A DNA stretch of 64,000 nt, from NCBI GenBank assembly GCA_036936605.1, contig JAUPFV010000002.1, positions 162,804,813-162,868,812 of the forward strand, written 5' to 3'. Every line of letters begins with the position of its first letter. The stretch's first letter is position 1. The notes under the pieces are model-generated. The model was not told the DNA's origin. It made no database searches and saw only the letters and a program-made list of their open reading frames with translations. This document shows positions 9,849 through 21,489 of this stretch, one piece after another. The translations under genes and the position numbers were made by a program. Origin of the DNA: Limnanthes douglasii subsp. nivea. Its lineage: Eukaryota > Streptophyta > Magnoliopsida > Brassicales > Limnanthaceae.

Positions 9849-10163
9849 CAGTGGAATTCTGATTCATGTTTTAGGCCTTAATTCCGTCACCATCATTGAA
9901 ATACTTTATTGGTTTCTTCATCAATATGGAGAATTTTAAAAGTTTGAAATGATGTTCTTTATGGATTTCTTTAGAAATATCCTAAAGTCTAAGTGGTGTT
10001 CATCAGCAAGGCTTTAAATTATGGTGAAGGAATTATTCATAACCTGCAAAGGTTTAAGGTTAAATGACAATTAATTCACGAAAATAAAAGTATAAAATAC
10101 GTGAACAATGATCACTATCTTTAGCTCTAGACTGAGAGTGATTTCCTAATTGCACGCCTCGAG
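9849..10163. other. Spacer without gene signal
   Basis: Matches 47,651-47,965 in copy B. No family motif is seen on either strand. Confidence 0.4.
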
Positions 10164-10316
10164 TCAAGACTTCTTGTTGGCAGCAGCATTAGACTTGGAA
10201 GAATTAGCATACCAAGTCACAACCCTCGGTAGAATGCGAGCGCCCGATAGAGTCACTTGAACTTTTGCCTTGGGATATTTAGATGCCATATTCTCAGGTG
10301 AGCCCCGACTCAACAT
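10164..10316 (-). CDS. Unrecognised 50-codon frame kept in both copies
   Basis: Open from 'MLSRGSPENMASKYPKAKVQ' to '...NAAANKKS' and stop. Copy B (47,966-48,118) keeps the frame with one amino-acid change, Ala to Gly at residue 11. Composition (Lys, Ser, Ala rich, no low-complexity run) is more protein-like than its surroundings. I do not recognise it. It could be the end of a gag-like or additional reading frame of the Tat element on the opposite strand. With so few differences between the copies, conservation of the frame may be chance. Confidence 0.3.
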   Translation of the reverse strand: MLSRGSPENMASKYPKAKVQVTLSGARILPRVVTWYANSSKSNAAANKKS

Positions 10317-10879
10317 AGATTTGGCATGAGCCCCCTTATATATATATTAAGTATTATATTATAGTATATAATTAAAGATATATTATAGTATAATAATTTA
10401 ATATATAAATTTAATTTTATTAAATTTATATATAGAGTACGAAATAGTTTGGACATTAAGTGAATAGGTAGTCGTATAGTATTTTTCAAAATAATTAGCA
10501 TGTCTTAAGTTGTTCGAACTTGGATAAATAATTAATGATCCAATATATCGCCAAAGTGATCCCTATTAGTGAATTAATTGTTTTAGAGTTTTGACAAGTC
10601 TATGATTGACAAGTATGTAAATTTTAATCGTCCCAGAAAAAGTTTAAGGTTTGACATAGTTAGTCTTAGACACAAGATAATTATTTGTGAATTGGTCATT
10701 AAGAAAATTGAACTAGGAAAATCGGCCCAAAGGAAGAGTATGTTTTAATATGCTTACCCAAAGGTATCTTATTGATGTTGTAAGAGTATGTTTTATTATG
10801 TTGTGTTTATTTGTTAAATACTATGGAGATTATGTTAAGTGATGTTTTTGGCTGTTTATTGTTTGTTGTTTGTTATGTT
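10317..10879. other. AT-rich region before the copia gag
   Basis: Contains a short TA microsatellite near 10,337-10,350 (much longer in copy B) and no gene. A 15-bp segment at 10,734-10,748 replaces 73 bp seen in copy B at 48,559-48,631. Confidence 0.45.
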
Positions 10880-11551
10880 AGCAAATTCGTATCTCTATAA
10901 CCCAGAAGGCAAAAACGTACCCATCTGAAACAAGCAATTCCATTAGCATTCCGAAATGAAATTCCACCTGAGATCATCAATGCAAAAATGTTTCTCGAAG
11001 AGGTAGAGAAATGTTTTGCCAAGAATGATAAAGTAGAGATTAAGACGCTGCTTATAAAGCTAGCCTCTATAAAATATCGTGGCAAAGGGACTGTTCGTGA
11101 GCACATCTTGGAAATGTTAAACATCGCTTCCAAATTGAAAGCACTTAAGATTGACCTTCCGGAAGATGTTGTGGTAACCTTTGATTTTCACTCTTTCCCT
11201 CGTCAGTATAAGAACTTCGAAACTTCTTATAACTATCAGCGCGAGAAATGGACTCTCAACGAGCTCATCTCTCAGGCAGCGCAAGAGGAGGAAAAGATGA
11301 AGCAAGAACATCCAGAAGTGCAAATGGTGAAAGCTCAGGTGGATAAGAGAATTAAGAGAAAGTATGAAGGTTCAGATGCACATGCATCCGGTTCGGGACA
11401 AAAGAAACATAAGGGTACGTCTGGTAATGGGCGTTGCTTCCATGGTAAGAAACCGGGGCACTTTAAGAAAGAATGTGAAAAATGGAGGGCTATGATGAAA
11501 GCCAAAGGTATTTTCACTTCTATGGTCTGTTCTCCGATCAATTTAGTTTGA
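10880..11551 (+). pseudogene. Ty1/copia gag
   Basis: Open from 10,988 to 11,551, with recognisable sequence from about 10,925. The core matches the copia gag (UBN2-type) domain: 'REHILEMLNIASKLKALKID', 'FHSFPRQYKNFETSYNYQR', 'WTLNELISQAAQEEEKMKQE'. A basic segment follows, then a zinc knuckle reading 'CFHGKKPGHFKKEC'. The second cysteine of the CX2C pair has been replaced by glycine. No 5' LTR or PBS is visible upstream in either duplicate, so the element is 5'-truncated. The right limit of the segmental duplication lies inside the knuckle. Confidence 0.88.
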
Positions 11552-12341
11552 GTGCCGAGAAATACTGGGTGGGTTGATACAGTAGCAACAACTCATGTTT
11601 GTATTTCTTTGCAGGGTATGATACATAGATGCATACAGAGCGAAAGGGGTCTTGGATTTGATACATACATCCGTTCCCTACAGCGTCATGGAACGGCCAA
11701 CGATATTTTGTATCTTTTATTGACGACTTTTCACGATATGGGTACCTATATCTCATTCACGAAAAATCAGAGGCCATTGACTAGTTCAAAGTCTTCAAGA
11801 CCGATGTTGAAAAACAACTTGGTAAAGACATTAAGTGCGTCAGATAGAATACTACGAGAGATATGATGGTTCAGGTGAACAACGTCATGGACTGTTTGCA
11901 AAGTTCCTAGAGGAGTGCAGGATAGTCCCTTAGTATACGATGCTGGGTTCGCCCAACATGAATGGAGTATCTGAGAGACGAAACCGTACATTGAATGATA
12001 TTGTAAGAAGTATGATTAGTCAATCAACATTACTTATTTGACTCTGGGGAGAAGCAATAAAATGTGCGACCTACCTACTTAATAGAGTTCCGACGAAAGA
12101 AACTACTAAGACACCGTATGAACTTTGGCCTGGGCGTAAACCTAGTTTAAAACATTTACATGTTTGGGGATGTCGAGCTGAAGCGAAGTCTTATAGGCCG
12201 AATGAAAAGAAATTGGACTCCAAACTGTTAGTAGTTATTTCATCGGATATCCCGAGTAAAGTAGGGGTTTTAAGTTTTATGATCCTTCCATAAAGAATAT
12301 ATTTGAGACGGGTACAACGAAATTCTTTGAGGATATAGAGT
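11552..12341 (+). pseudogene. Copia protease and integrase remains
   Basis: 'GWVDTVATTHVCISLQG' at about 11,567 is the protease, with the catalytic D-T/S-G triad changed to D-T-V. The rest of protease and the GAG-pre-integrase domain are deleted. From about 11,715 the integrase core resumes in shifted frames: 'FIDDFSRYGYLYLIHEK', then 'FKVFKTDVEKQLGKDIKCVR'. The region of the second catalytic Asp is deleted (11,840). The third acidic residue survives in 'NMNGVSERRNRTLND' near 11,960. After that come 'LLNRVPTKETTKTPYELWPG' and 'HLHVWGCRAEAKSYRP'. It is inactive on several counts. Confidence 0.82.
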
Positions 12342-14014
12342 TTGGGGCGGGGGGAGAATTTAGTAACGAACATTCATTTTGTGGAAGAATCAGTAGAGAT
12401 TCATGAAGGTTCTAACAATGATACTATAGTGTCAAATGATTATATGGTAATTAGAAGGCCAATCATCACTTCAGATTCGTTAGAACATATAGATACTCAA
12501 GATGATGTTAATCTTCCTCCTATGGATGTTGTTCCAATCGAGCAAAATGAAGTTGTTCAAGAAGAACAAACTCTACCTCCTCAAGAATTTCAAGTGCAAA
12601 ATGAAGAAATTATGCCTCTGCGTAGATCTACTAGAGAAAGAAAGAGCACTATATTTTCAGACTATATAGTGTATCTTCAAGAACATGAAGAATTTTATGG
12701 TTCAACAAAAAACCATCCTTTAACTATTCGTGAAGCCATGAAAAGTTCTGATTCTCACTTATGGATTAAAGCATGAATGAAGAGTTTAAATCAATGCAAG
12801 ATAACGCGGTATGGGAGCTTGTTCCATTACCTGAAGGAAAGAAGGCGATTGGTTGTAAATGGATTTTTAAAACCAAACGGGATTCTAAGAGTAATGTGGA
12901 GAGGCATAAAGCGCGACTTGTAGCTAAGGGTTTTACTCAACGTGAAGGAATTGACTTTAAAGAAACCTTCTCTCCAGTTTCTTCGAAGGATTCTTTTCTA
13001 ACAATCATGGCATTAGTTGCACACTTCGACCTTGAGCTCCATCAAATGGATGTAAAGACTGCTTTTCTTAATGGAGACATTGAGGAAACGATCTATATGT
13101 TACAACCTGAAAACTTTGTCTCCGGTGATCCAAAGTCGAAGCTATGCAAACTAAAGAAATCTATTTATGGTCTCAAGCAAGTGTCTCGACAGTGGTATCA
13201 CAAATTCCTTGAAGTTATTGTCTCATTTGGTTTCAAGATAAATTCGGTGGAGGATTGTGTGTATCAAAAGTTCAGTGGGAGTAAATTCATATATCTAGTG
13301 CTGTATGTTGATGACATATTATTGGCCACGAACGATAAGGAATTGTTACATACGACCAAGAAATTTCTTTCGGAAAAATCCGATATTAAAGATCTTGGTG
13401 ATGCATCATTTGTGTTAGGAATTCAAATTCATAGGAATCGATCCCATGGAATTTTGAGTTTATCACAAAAGGCGTATACTGAGAGTATGTTACAACGTTA
13501 CGGGATGACTAACAACAAAGGAAAGGAAACCCCTATATCAAAAGGTGAAAAGTTTAGCCTTAAGCAATGCCCAAAAACAAAACTTGAGATTGAGGAAATG
13601 CAAAAGGTTCCATATGCTTCGGCTGTTGGAAGTCTGATGTATGCTCAAGTTTGTACACAACCAGATATTGCTTTTGTGGTGGGTATGTTAGGGAGATATG
13701 TAAGTAATCCGGGGATGGAACACTGGAAAGCAGTCAAAAGAGTTCTCCCGTTTTTGCAACAAACAAAACATCACAGGTTAACGTATAAGAAGTCGGATAA
13801 ACTGGAGGTCATAGGGTATTCCGACTCGGATTTCGCTGGATGTGAGGATTCTCGTCGTTCAACCTCTGGCATTATATTCCTTTTAGCGAGAGGTGCAATA
13901 TTAGGGAAAAGTGTTAAACAAATACTCATTGCATCTTCCACTATGGCTGCAGAATTTGTTGCTTGTTTCGAGGCATCCAATCAGGCGTTTTGGCTGCGAA
14001 ATTTTGTCACGTGA
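12342..14014 (+). pseudogene. Copia reverse transcriptase and RNase H
   Basis: Two long open frames (12,342-12,776 and 12,773-14,014) are separated by a single missing base near 12,773. The first ends with the RT leader ('MPLRRSTRERKSTIFSDYIV'). The second holds the whole RT: 'VWELVPLPEGKKAIGCKWIF', 'RLVAKGFTQREGIDFKETFS', 'HQMDVKTAFLNGDIEETIYM', and the catalytic YVDD in 'LYVDDILLATND'. RNase H follows with 'GYSDSDFAGCEDSRRSTSG' and 'ASSTMAAEFVACFEA'. It is the longest surviving coding stretch in the window at 413 codons. The frame ends at a TGA at 14,012-14,014 inside RNase H. Confidence 0.92.
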
Positions 14015-14290
14015 CTGCGAATCGTAGAGGGGATAAAAAGACCTCTTAGATTATACTGTGACAATAACTTGACAGTTCAGTATTCAAACAGTAACAGGAG
14101 CTCGGTTAAGTCCAAACATGTAGATATCAAGTTCATGTCTGTTAAAGAGAGAGTATAGAGTGGTCAAATCAGTATGGAGCACATAGGGACAAACTCGATA
14201 TTAGCGGATCCTCTTACGAAGGCATTAGTTCCTAAAGCTTTTATTGAACACATCATTAACATGGGTGTTGTGTACTTAGAGGATTGTTAG
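14015..14290 (+). pseudogene. C-terminal end of the copia polyprotein
   Basis: Beyond the TGA the same frame continues: 'LRIVEGIKRPLRLYCDNN', 'KSKHVDIKFMSVKERV', a second stop at about 14,157, then 'ISMEHIGTNSILADPLTKAL' and a natural-looking end '...VVYLEDC' and stop at 14,288-14,290. The 'HIGT...ADPLTK' motif is the usual terminal signature of copia polyproteins. Confidence 0.85.
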
Positions 14291-14698
14291 TTTCAGTGGG
14301 AGTTTGTATTAAGCTATTAAATTTGTTTGTATTATGATAATCGCGAACTTAGGGTCATTAATGCAAACATATTTATATATAAGTTTTCATTGTGCTCTTA
14401 TCTTTGATTGTAAGTAGACCTCCAATTAAGTGGGACCAATTAAGAATAGATATGTAAGATTACATTTCATATTATTCTTATGCTATGCACCATGATAGAT
14501 CCATGTAGTTGATTGTTGTGATATCGTGATTACTGATGCATCTATTTGCGGCTTGAAATGCATTGATGATGACTTTAGTCCTATATCGTTAATGGTTATT
14601 TACGGGATTGTTAAAGTTATCTATGTGATGATAGAAATTAGGAACGTTCATTAAGTGGATGCATCCTATATTAGCATATATTGATCCAAGTGGGAGAT
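14291..14698 (+). other. Copia 3' untranslated region with polypurine tract
   Basis: Noncoding segment between the polyprotein end and the LTR. A purine-rich AAGTGGGAGAT lies immediately before the LTR at 14,688-14,698 and would serve as plus-strand primer. A similar AGTGGGAG near 14,297 is probably coincidental. Confidence 0.6.
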
Positions 14699-15344
14699 TG
14701 TTGGAATTTCTACATAGAGTTGGACTGTCACATGTTTTATCGATGTATCGGACTATCGTTAATATTAGTCCAATAAAAGTAATCATAAAGAAAGAAACAG
14801 ACTAGTAGATAAAATATGTATCATGGAGGTAATTGTATAGATACCAGGTTTAATTCCGAATACTGTGAGAGATTGGATTTGGAAATAAACAATTTAAGCA
14901 AAACGTAAAGTTTTGGGGTTATTTTGTAAAACAAAATAATATCGGGTTATGGTCCCTAAGGGTGGAAATTTAATAAGGACTTGTCTTCATTAAGTAACTG
15001 TCTGGAAGTTACACACAGTTAAAAGAGAAGAATCATTTTCTCACTTTAGTTCTATATAAGAATGAGTTTCTCATTCTTAAAAGACACGACATTAAATACA
15101 GAGGGGAAAAGGGCCTTTAAGAAAAACAGATTGGTTTTTCCTTCAGAATCAATCATTGGGTTTTGGTTGCCATCTCTTAGAAGATCATAACCTAGCAAAG
15201 GATTCAAAGATCATTTGTAGCAAGTTCAGAATCTGAAGATCAAAGAATGTCTACATCATGTAAGTATTTTTCCGCATTATTGCAAGATTAATTAACTTCG
15301 TGGTTTTATGAGTTAGATAAGAAATCCGTAAAGTATTTCTTACA
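14699..15344 (+). repeat. Copia LTR (3')
   Basis: Starts TGTTGGAATTTC directly after the polypurine tract and ends TTCTTACA, imperfect inverted ends. A TATA-like box, TATATAA, is at 15,053-15,059. No partner LTR was found in the window, so boundaries rest on these end motifs and on the expected position. Confidence 0.75.
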
Positions 15345-18300
15345 GGGCTGTCACACTTGGCTGAGAGGGAATGAAGCTTGTGGTGGTCTGAATTAAATGT
15401 ACATAATTATTTGAAAAACTGAAAGTTTTGAGTCAATTATATTCAACTCAAAGAAGAGCATCCTCGAAAATAGGATACATTACTCTCGTTCCAAGGCATC
15501 ACCCTCTATCGTTTCCCTTTATGTTTCATTTACCTCGAACCCTCACCAGTGAATTCCAAAAAAAATTGTTTTTGAGCTTACAACTATTTTTTAATGGCTC
15601 CATAACTAATAAATGTTCTTGAGAGTGGGTAATGACAATGTCATGCATGTTCGAGGAACATTCGGTAAAATTCTAAGTAATAGTTTAAGGATTGGTCAAT
15701 GGAACCAAAGTGACGATTTGAAAACGGATCAAAGAGGTCATCTGTGGTGTGTTGCTCCTACGAGATACTCTAATTAAGATGGACTGATTTTGGATCTTTT
15801 GGCTTAAGATAGATTAGCTACCACTTGTGCCACCAGAGTGACAATCAATGAGGAGGAAAATTATTTATCGGTAATACGCTCGAGCACAAGGGATGGACTA
15901 AACTCATGAACCTCTCCAAAAGGTTAAAAACCTTGACTCATCATAACTAATTAAGTTAAAAATAATAAAATGAAATTACCTTAAGCATTAGGGTTACTTG
16001 CAAATCCAAAATGAGACAAAATATTGGCTAAATTCTAAAAAAACTAAGATGACTAACATAAAACAGTTCGTATGCAAACCAAATTGCATTACTCAAACTA
16101 GATGATTGAGAGTTAGACCTCAAACCTTTTACGGAGGATCGAACGGTGAGAATTTTTGTCGGAAAACGTTTTGTGGTGGTTAGATTTAGCTAAGAGCAGA
16201 GTTTCTCTGTGTAAATTTTATTTATATCTCTAAAGCAGCAAAATATGAGATTTTCTCAAACTTTATAGGTATTTATAGACTTAGTAATTCTTCGTTTCGT
16301 TTTGCTTTCCCCATAGAGTTGACACAAGGCTCTACCATTTTTGTAGTCACACATTTCCAACGAAAGTTCACCTCATAACATAACATTTTGAAGCTCGGTC
16401 TTTCCTACGGATTTGATATGAGGTGAATCCATAGTTGGAGCATTTAAACCGATCTGAGACCGTGTTTTTAGATCAGGTCTGATGCACCTGATCTATTATT
16501 GGAGGCTTCTAATATCATTCCTTCAACAAGTTCGCCAGATATATGGAGCTACTAATAATAGACACATCGATTAGTCCATTATCTATTAACCATGTAAAAC
16601 AAATTCAATAGTATCTCTTTGTATTTATGGGTTATAGTGCTCAATGCCCATATTAATCACTATAAATATTTTTTTTCACACCTCTTCGAATAGATGAAAG
16701 ATCATTATTCTTTAATTGGAGAATCTATTATGCATTTTCCACAGTTAACTACTCTTTCACTTTAATTTATCTCTCTATCTTTTTTAATGAGCTAGGTCAA
16801 ACTTATTTGAGTATCATCAGTATGTACGATGGTAAAATCAACTATCTAATTTTGGACCGTCATACACGATTTAAAACTTTTAATTATCCTTACATAATTT
16901 GTCAAACATAGTCGTAACCGTATATATTTGAAAATAATTCGTCAAAGTGTGTTTATGTATTTTGAAAAAAAAATATAACGACCAATTATTGTTATCTTTA
17001 AGAGGTCATTTACCAATTTAAATAAATAACTTTTTTTTGCGTTTATCGTCAAAACAATTCATAAACATAAAAAATCTTTAATTGGTACACTATCTTAAAA
17101 TTCCAACCTCTAAAGATTGGATCATGTGATCATACGATAATGATAAAACTGGTATGTTTTATTTATTTCCTCCATTTGACCATCATATCAAGAGAATAAT
17201 AGTCATAAAATGATGATATTAGTAGTCTAAAGTTTGCATTTCACCATCATAAATATATAATAAGATAGAATTTGTATGGTAAAAAATTTATTGTTTTATT
17301 ATTACGTTTTTCCTTTTTATATAGCGAAATCATACGTTCTTTACATATAAAGAGATTATTTATTGTTCACTTGACTCATAATGGTCGGATGGTTACAACT
17401 TGTAATGATTAATAGTTCATAAATTTTGAACTTTAGAACACTCTTTAATATTATGTAATTTTTAGTTTTTATGGTTGTCTAATATATTTATGTACATTTA
17501 TTATTATGTTTCCTTTCTATAAATTATTTTCTCTTTGTATTTTTGTCTTTTGTCCGAATGGGATTCGGTTAAGCGAGACTTTAACTTAACTTACTTCGCC
17601 TGAACAGGTGGACAATTTTCATCCTTATCAACTCTTATCCTTACGAAAAAAAATTCGGGAATGACTATATATATGATGTTGATCGTCTTGTTATATTTGT
17701 TCATAAATTCTCGTCAAAACTTGTTGAGTACTCGCTAAAGCATGTACAGTAATTGATTTGGAATATCTAGTATGAAAGTATACCAAATTATATTGCAATC
17801 TCTTTCAATTTAACTCATAGGATTATTTCAATAAATTGGTAGATTGGTTTCCCACTCAAGCGAAAATAACCAGACATCTTTAGAATCATTTTTTATGACC
17901 ATGTTCATGCCTATATTAAAATCCCTTCATCTGCAAAAAACCTCCCTTAAGGATAAAAAAACTATATTTCACAAAAGGGAAAACAGTACATGAGTAAGTA
18001 GTAGACCCCTAAAGTTATTTTGGACTTTACGTTGAATTAAATAAACTTCATTTGTTACTTAAGATGACTTCAAAGAAGTTCAGAATTCTTAAAATTGTTT
18101 GAAGTTGCATTTGAATGTAAGCTAGGCTTCAGATGTGCCACCGAGAAAAATGACCGACTATGGTAGAGTCTTACTAAACGTTAATGGTACTATTGAGGAG
18201 AACAAGTGTTATGGACTAATATAGCCACTTTGCATACCGCAAAAACAAAACATGTTTCTCTCTAGTCTATTGAACCGAGGCGAGACCCCATAGTGATGTT

Positions 18301-18550
18301 ATACTTATCAATTTTGATTTGACATTTGTGAAAATGAAAAAGAGTAATGATCGATACATAGATCTACTAGCATCTTGTTCATAAAAATACATAGTAAGAT
18401 ATGAGACATTTCATAAGTAATCCTTTTATAAATAATCTTAACAGAGTTCTTAGGGGTGAATACACATGTCATGGGTGAATTGAAAATAGACATGGGCCGT
18501 GGAATATAATAAATAAATAAATAAGAAGGTTTGCGGCCTCTTTATGATAG
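15345..18550. other. Region without recognisable genes
   Basis: About 3.2 kb of AT-rich sequence. The short frames at 15,428-15,622 (plus) and 18,308-18,493 (minus) lack domain features. A TATAAATA-like box on the minus strand near 16,270-16,280, followed by a leader-like stretch toward 16,100, could be an old LTR or promoter, but nothing coding follows it. I see no repeat shared with the rest of the window. Confidence 0.4.
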
Positions 18551-18960
18551 TAGTGGATCCATCATCATACGAAATGATTATCGGGCAAGCCTAGTTGGAT
18601 CAAATGAACGTGTTTGTCTCGACCGTCCATCAGTATCTTAAGTAGCCGATCGAAAATCGTAAGGGTCATCTAGAGAAATCAAAAAGCTTATAAAGAATGT
18701 TACACGACAAACCTAGCTCGTAAAAAACAACCATCAAGCACAATAGCAATTAGGGGGGAGGGGGTCATTCTTGATGATATAGAGAATTCTATGAGGATCC
18801 CCATATAATTAAGCCTGGAAAAAAATAAAGTGTCTGAATGGAAGGAAAAATAATTCTCAAACTCGATAAGGATATCCATATGGTTGTCAGGTTTAAAACT
18901 TCTAGACCTTTTTAAAAATAATTTTAACTTGTTTTTCTAGAGTACTCATATGTTACAAGA
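18550..18960 (+). pseudogene. Second Tat relic: protease end
   Basis: 'YEMIIGQA.LDQMNVFVSTV' followed by 'HQYLK' near 18,567-18,640 matches the Tat block 'YN.I.GR..L..M....ST.H..LK.PT' after the retropepsin. It is full of stops. A plus-strand read near 18,760-18,800 resembles the linker to RT. Confidence 0.6.
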
Positions 18961-19288
18961 GTCCCAGCCAAAGTTATTTGCCACAAGTTATCCTATCGGC
19001 TCAAACCTTCAGCAAATCATAAAAAAAAAATCCAAAGAAAAAACGTAGGTCGTCATTTAAAAGATGGATAAACTACCGTTATTGGACACATTTAGAAGGG
19101 TAAACCCCCACTTCAGATGATAAATCCGGTGCTAGTGAAAACTAAGAATGACCACTGGAAAATGTGGATAGATTTCACAGACCAAAATATGCATACACAA
19201 ACGACCATTTCCCATTGCCACAAATCGATCAACTAGTAGATTCTACTTTTGGAAATCGAATGTTTTTCTTCATAGACACTTACTTTGG
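18950..19288 (+). pseudogene. Second Tat relic: reverse transcriptase, left half
   Basis: 'RVPAKVICHKLSYRLKPSAN' near 18,970 is the conserved start. 'VLVKTKNDHWKMWIDFTD' at 19,132 and 'HFPLPQIDQLVDSTFGNR' at about 19,207 are RT blocks in order, followed by 'FFFIDTYFG'. There the solo LTR is inserted. The coding sense resumes at 20,211 in the next RT block ('NKI.IHKDDKDHTTFLTECG'). Frameshifts and stops are present. This relic is related to, but clearly different from, the one in the duplicated segments. Confidence 0.82.
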
Positions 19289-20205
19289 TGATAAACTCCT
19301 CCTAGAATCGGCACTCTGAAATGGGATAGGGATAATAATAAACTCCTCCTAGAATCGGCACCCTGAAATGGGATAGGGATAACTTTGCAACCAGGAACCC
19401 AAAAGGATTCAAGGATCAAAGGATGTGGATCGATAGGTCACACAAAGGTTGTGGAAAGGCCTTTGATATTCCAACTGATCTTCCTTTGGATATGACACAC
19501 CAAATTAAAACAGGTTTTCTTGTGGATATTACACACCAACAAGAGAAGAGTAAATCTTAAGAAGTTTTTTTAGAATCAAAGATATTCTAACCATTAGAAT
19601 TCTGAGTACATAATTTTTATAGGAGAAAGAACTAGCCTTGAACACAATTAAGGCTGTTCTTGGAAACATAATGCATGCCTCTAAAACAATTAACGCTTTT
19701 CTTGGAAACAAAATGCTTTAATATTGAAAATACAAAGTATTAATGATATAAGATGGAAATCAGACCCTTCCCTCCTCCAAGGACGTGGCTTTTGGTGTAG
19801 ATAGGCCTTGGGCTTTTATTTCAACAAATGGGCAATGGCGAAGTGAAACAATTGCCTCATTAAAAACCTTGTCAAGAAAATCCATTAGGACAAAACTTGA
19901 ACAAGGGAAAAAGAGTACAATCGAGACACTTTCTCATTTGTTGAAATCAATTAGCTTGAATCAAGACTAAAGTGGTTTGACAAGCTTTTCCACCATACTT
20001 GCTGTTTTGATCACGTGGATTCTCTAGTTGATTAAGCAATCCTCCAACAGCTTTGTTAAATTGTTTTGCTCTTGATCGAGTTATTGGACCAGGCGGTAAA
20101 ATAAGAATATCTTCAACTTCAAGGTCATCTTCTTTTTCAAGTTGTTCATATGGTTCTTGCACATTTCCATGTTCTAAGCTCCTTGTCTCATCTAGGATCA
20201 CATCA
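19289..20205 (-). repeat. Solo CRM-like LTR in reverse orientation
   Basis: A complete LTR (reverse complement of 32,047-32,918) with no internal region. It is flanked by a perfect 5-bp target duplication TTTGG at 19,284-19,288 and 20,206-20,210. Its outer end carries a 44-bp tandem duplication, GATAAACTCCTCC...GATAGGGAT, repeated at 19,290-19,375. The U3-encoded tail frame is still open on the minus strand (20,201-19,947). A solo LTR with intact target duplication is the normal product of LTR-LTR recombination after a full insertion. Confidence 0.95.
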
Positions 20206-21130
20206 TTTGGATAAAATAAAATTTAAATACACAAAGACGACAAAGATCATACAACATTCTTAACCGAATGTGGCCTTCACTGCTATAAGTTAATGTTGTT
20301 CAACTTAAAAATTGCAGGGTCATCCTATCAATGATTGGTGAACAAGATTTTTTTAGACCAGCTGAAAATAAACTTACAAGAACATAACATATAGATGTCA
20401 TGTTTTTACAAGCAAAGAAGACGGTGAACACATTGTCAATTTAGTTGAAACCTTCACGACATAATTTTTTTTTGCATCTCCAGAAATACTAACCTAGACG
20501 AATATAAAAGAGTCTTTGTAACAATACCTTGTAGTTTTGGATTATGCTGTTAACGCTCTACTAATATGAGAAGAATATCAAAGTCTAAGCCGATATACCA
20601 TGTAAGTAAATTTCTATTAAGCGTTGAAATTATATATTTTAGCTGGGAAAGTTGGCCTTGGCGCTCGTGTTGGCAGCAAGAATAATATGGAATTACTTAT
20701 AAGCTCATACTATCAACGTTCAAAATTCATTTTCGTTAAACAATGTCATGAAAAATACTGATGTTTTAGGGAAATTAAGAAAGTTGTCCGTGGAACTATG
20801 AGACTCTGATATTTAATATAAATCTAGAACCATAATTAAGGATCAAAATTTAGCAAATTTTATTACAAAATTCCATTTTGAACGACGGATACCATTGAAA
20901 GAACAAACAAAATCCATATGGCAAGTGAAAACTAATGGAGGAAGCAATAAACACGACTCTGATACATGAATCAAACGTATCTCTCAAACGGGAGATATTG
21001 CGATACATGTCATTAAGTTTGATTTCCCTGCTTCGAACAATGAGGCCAAATACGAATTATCATTGCAAGATTACAAAAAAAACTAACATATATGTGACCA
21101 AATGAGTCTAGTTATTTATAGTTTAGCAGC
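20206..21130 (+). pseudogene. Second Tat relic: RT right half, RNase H and archaeal-type RNase H
   Basis: RT continues with 'DDKDHTTFLTECGLHCYKL', 'LVNKIF'. Connection and RNase H pieces follow, including 'LGKLALALVLAARI' at 20,643-20,690. Near 20,990-21,050 'AIHVIKFDFPASNNEAKYEL' is the hallmark block of the additional, archaeal-type RNase H found in the Tat lineage. Many deletions shorten the region. The relic stops near 21,130, where AT-rich sequence and a promoter-like region begin. Confidence 0.75.
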
Positions 21131-21250
21131 TTGTAGTCAACCAAGTATTGGGTCAATCCGAAGAAAAGGAAGACAATATTATTCAATACTTGAAAGAGCT
21201 TCAGTGATAGAGGAGAAATTATTTTAAAAAAAAACTTAAAAGTTGGACCC

Positions 21251-21420
21251 AATTCGGAAATCCGAATTAGAAATTTGTAAATTCGAATTACTAACGTCAC
21301 CAATAGTAATTTGGATATCCGAATTTTGAGGAAATACAAAATAAAAAGAATCTATAAATACTCGACTCTTTCATAAAGTTTCTTCACACCACCAATAATT
21401 TACTCCTTCATACAATTTCT
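21251..21420 (+). promoter_or_regulatory. Promoter-like region with short inverted repeats
   Basis: A short near-palindrome AATTCGGAAATCCGAATT (21,251-21,268) is followed by further TCCGAATT/AATTCGAATT words to 21,325. A TATA-like box CTATAAATA lies at 21,352-21,360, then a CT-rich, leader-like stretch. It precedes the degenerate frame at 21,490-22,960. Function is inferred from arrangement only. Confidence 0.4.
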
Positions 21421-21489
21421 CCTTCGAAAAAAGTTCGCTTTTAAACATAAAAAGACACCTAAATTGTTGTTTATGTCTTAAAAAACAAA

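Larger units (their letters stand above)
1..11470 (+). repeat. Segmental duplication, copy A
   Basis: The stretch matches 37,969-49,342 in the same order and orientation, with about 1-2 percent substitutions by eye plus several indels. The copy runs off the left edge of the window, so its left limit is unknown. The right limit is the lysine codons after 'GHFKK' in the copia gag, where A continues as a copia element and B switches to unrelated sequence. Relative to B, copy A lacks 617 bp of Tat RNase H after position 2617. It has a 46-bp plastid insertion at 9,803-9,848 and keeps about 570 bp (8,981-9,549) that B lacks. Confidence 0.95.

Noticed and set aside
9580..9881. Hydrophobic frames just before the plastid insertion, considered as psbK/psbI-like plastid genes
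   Set aside because: The residues do not fit either protein and the stretch is shared with copy B. Only the 46 bases are unique to A.
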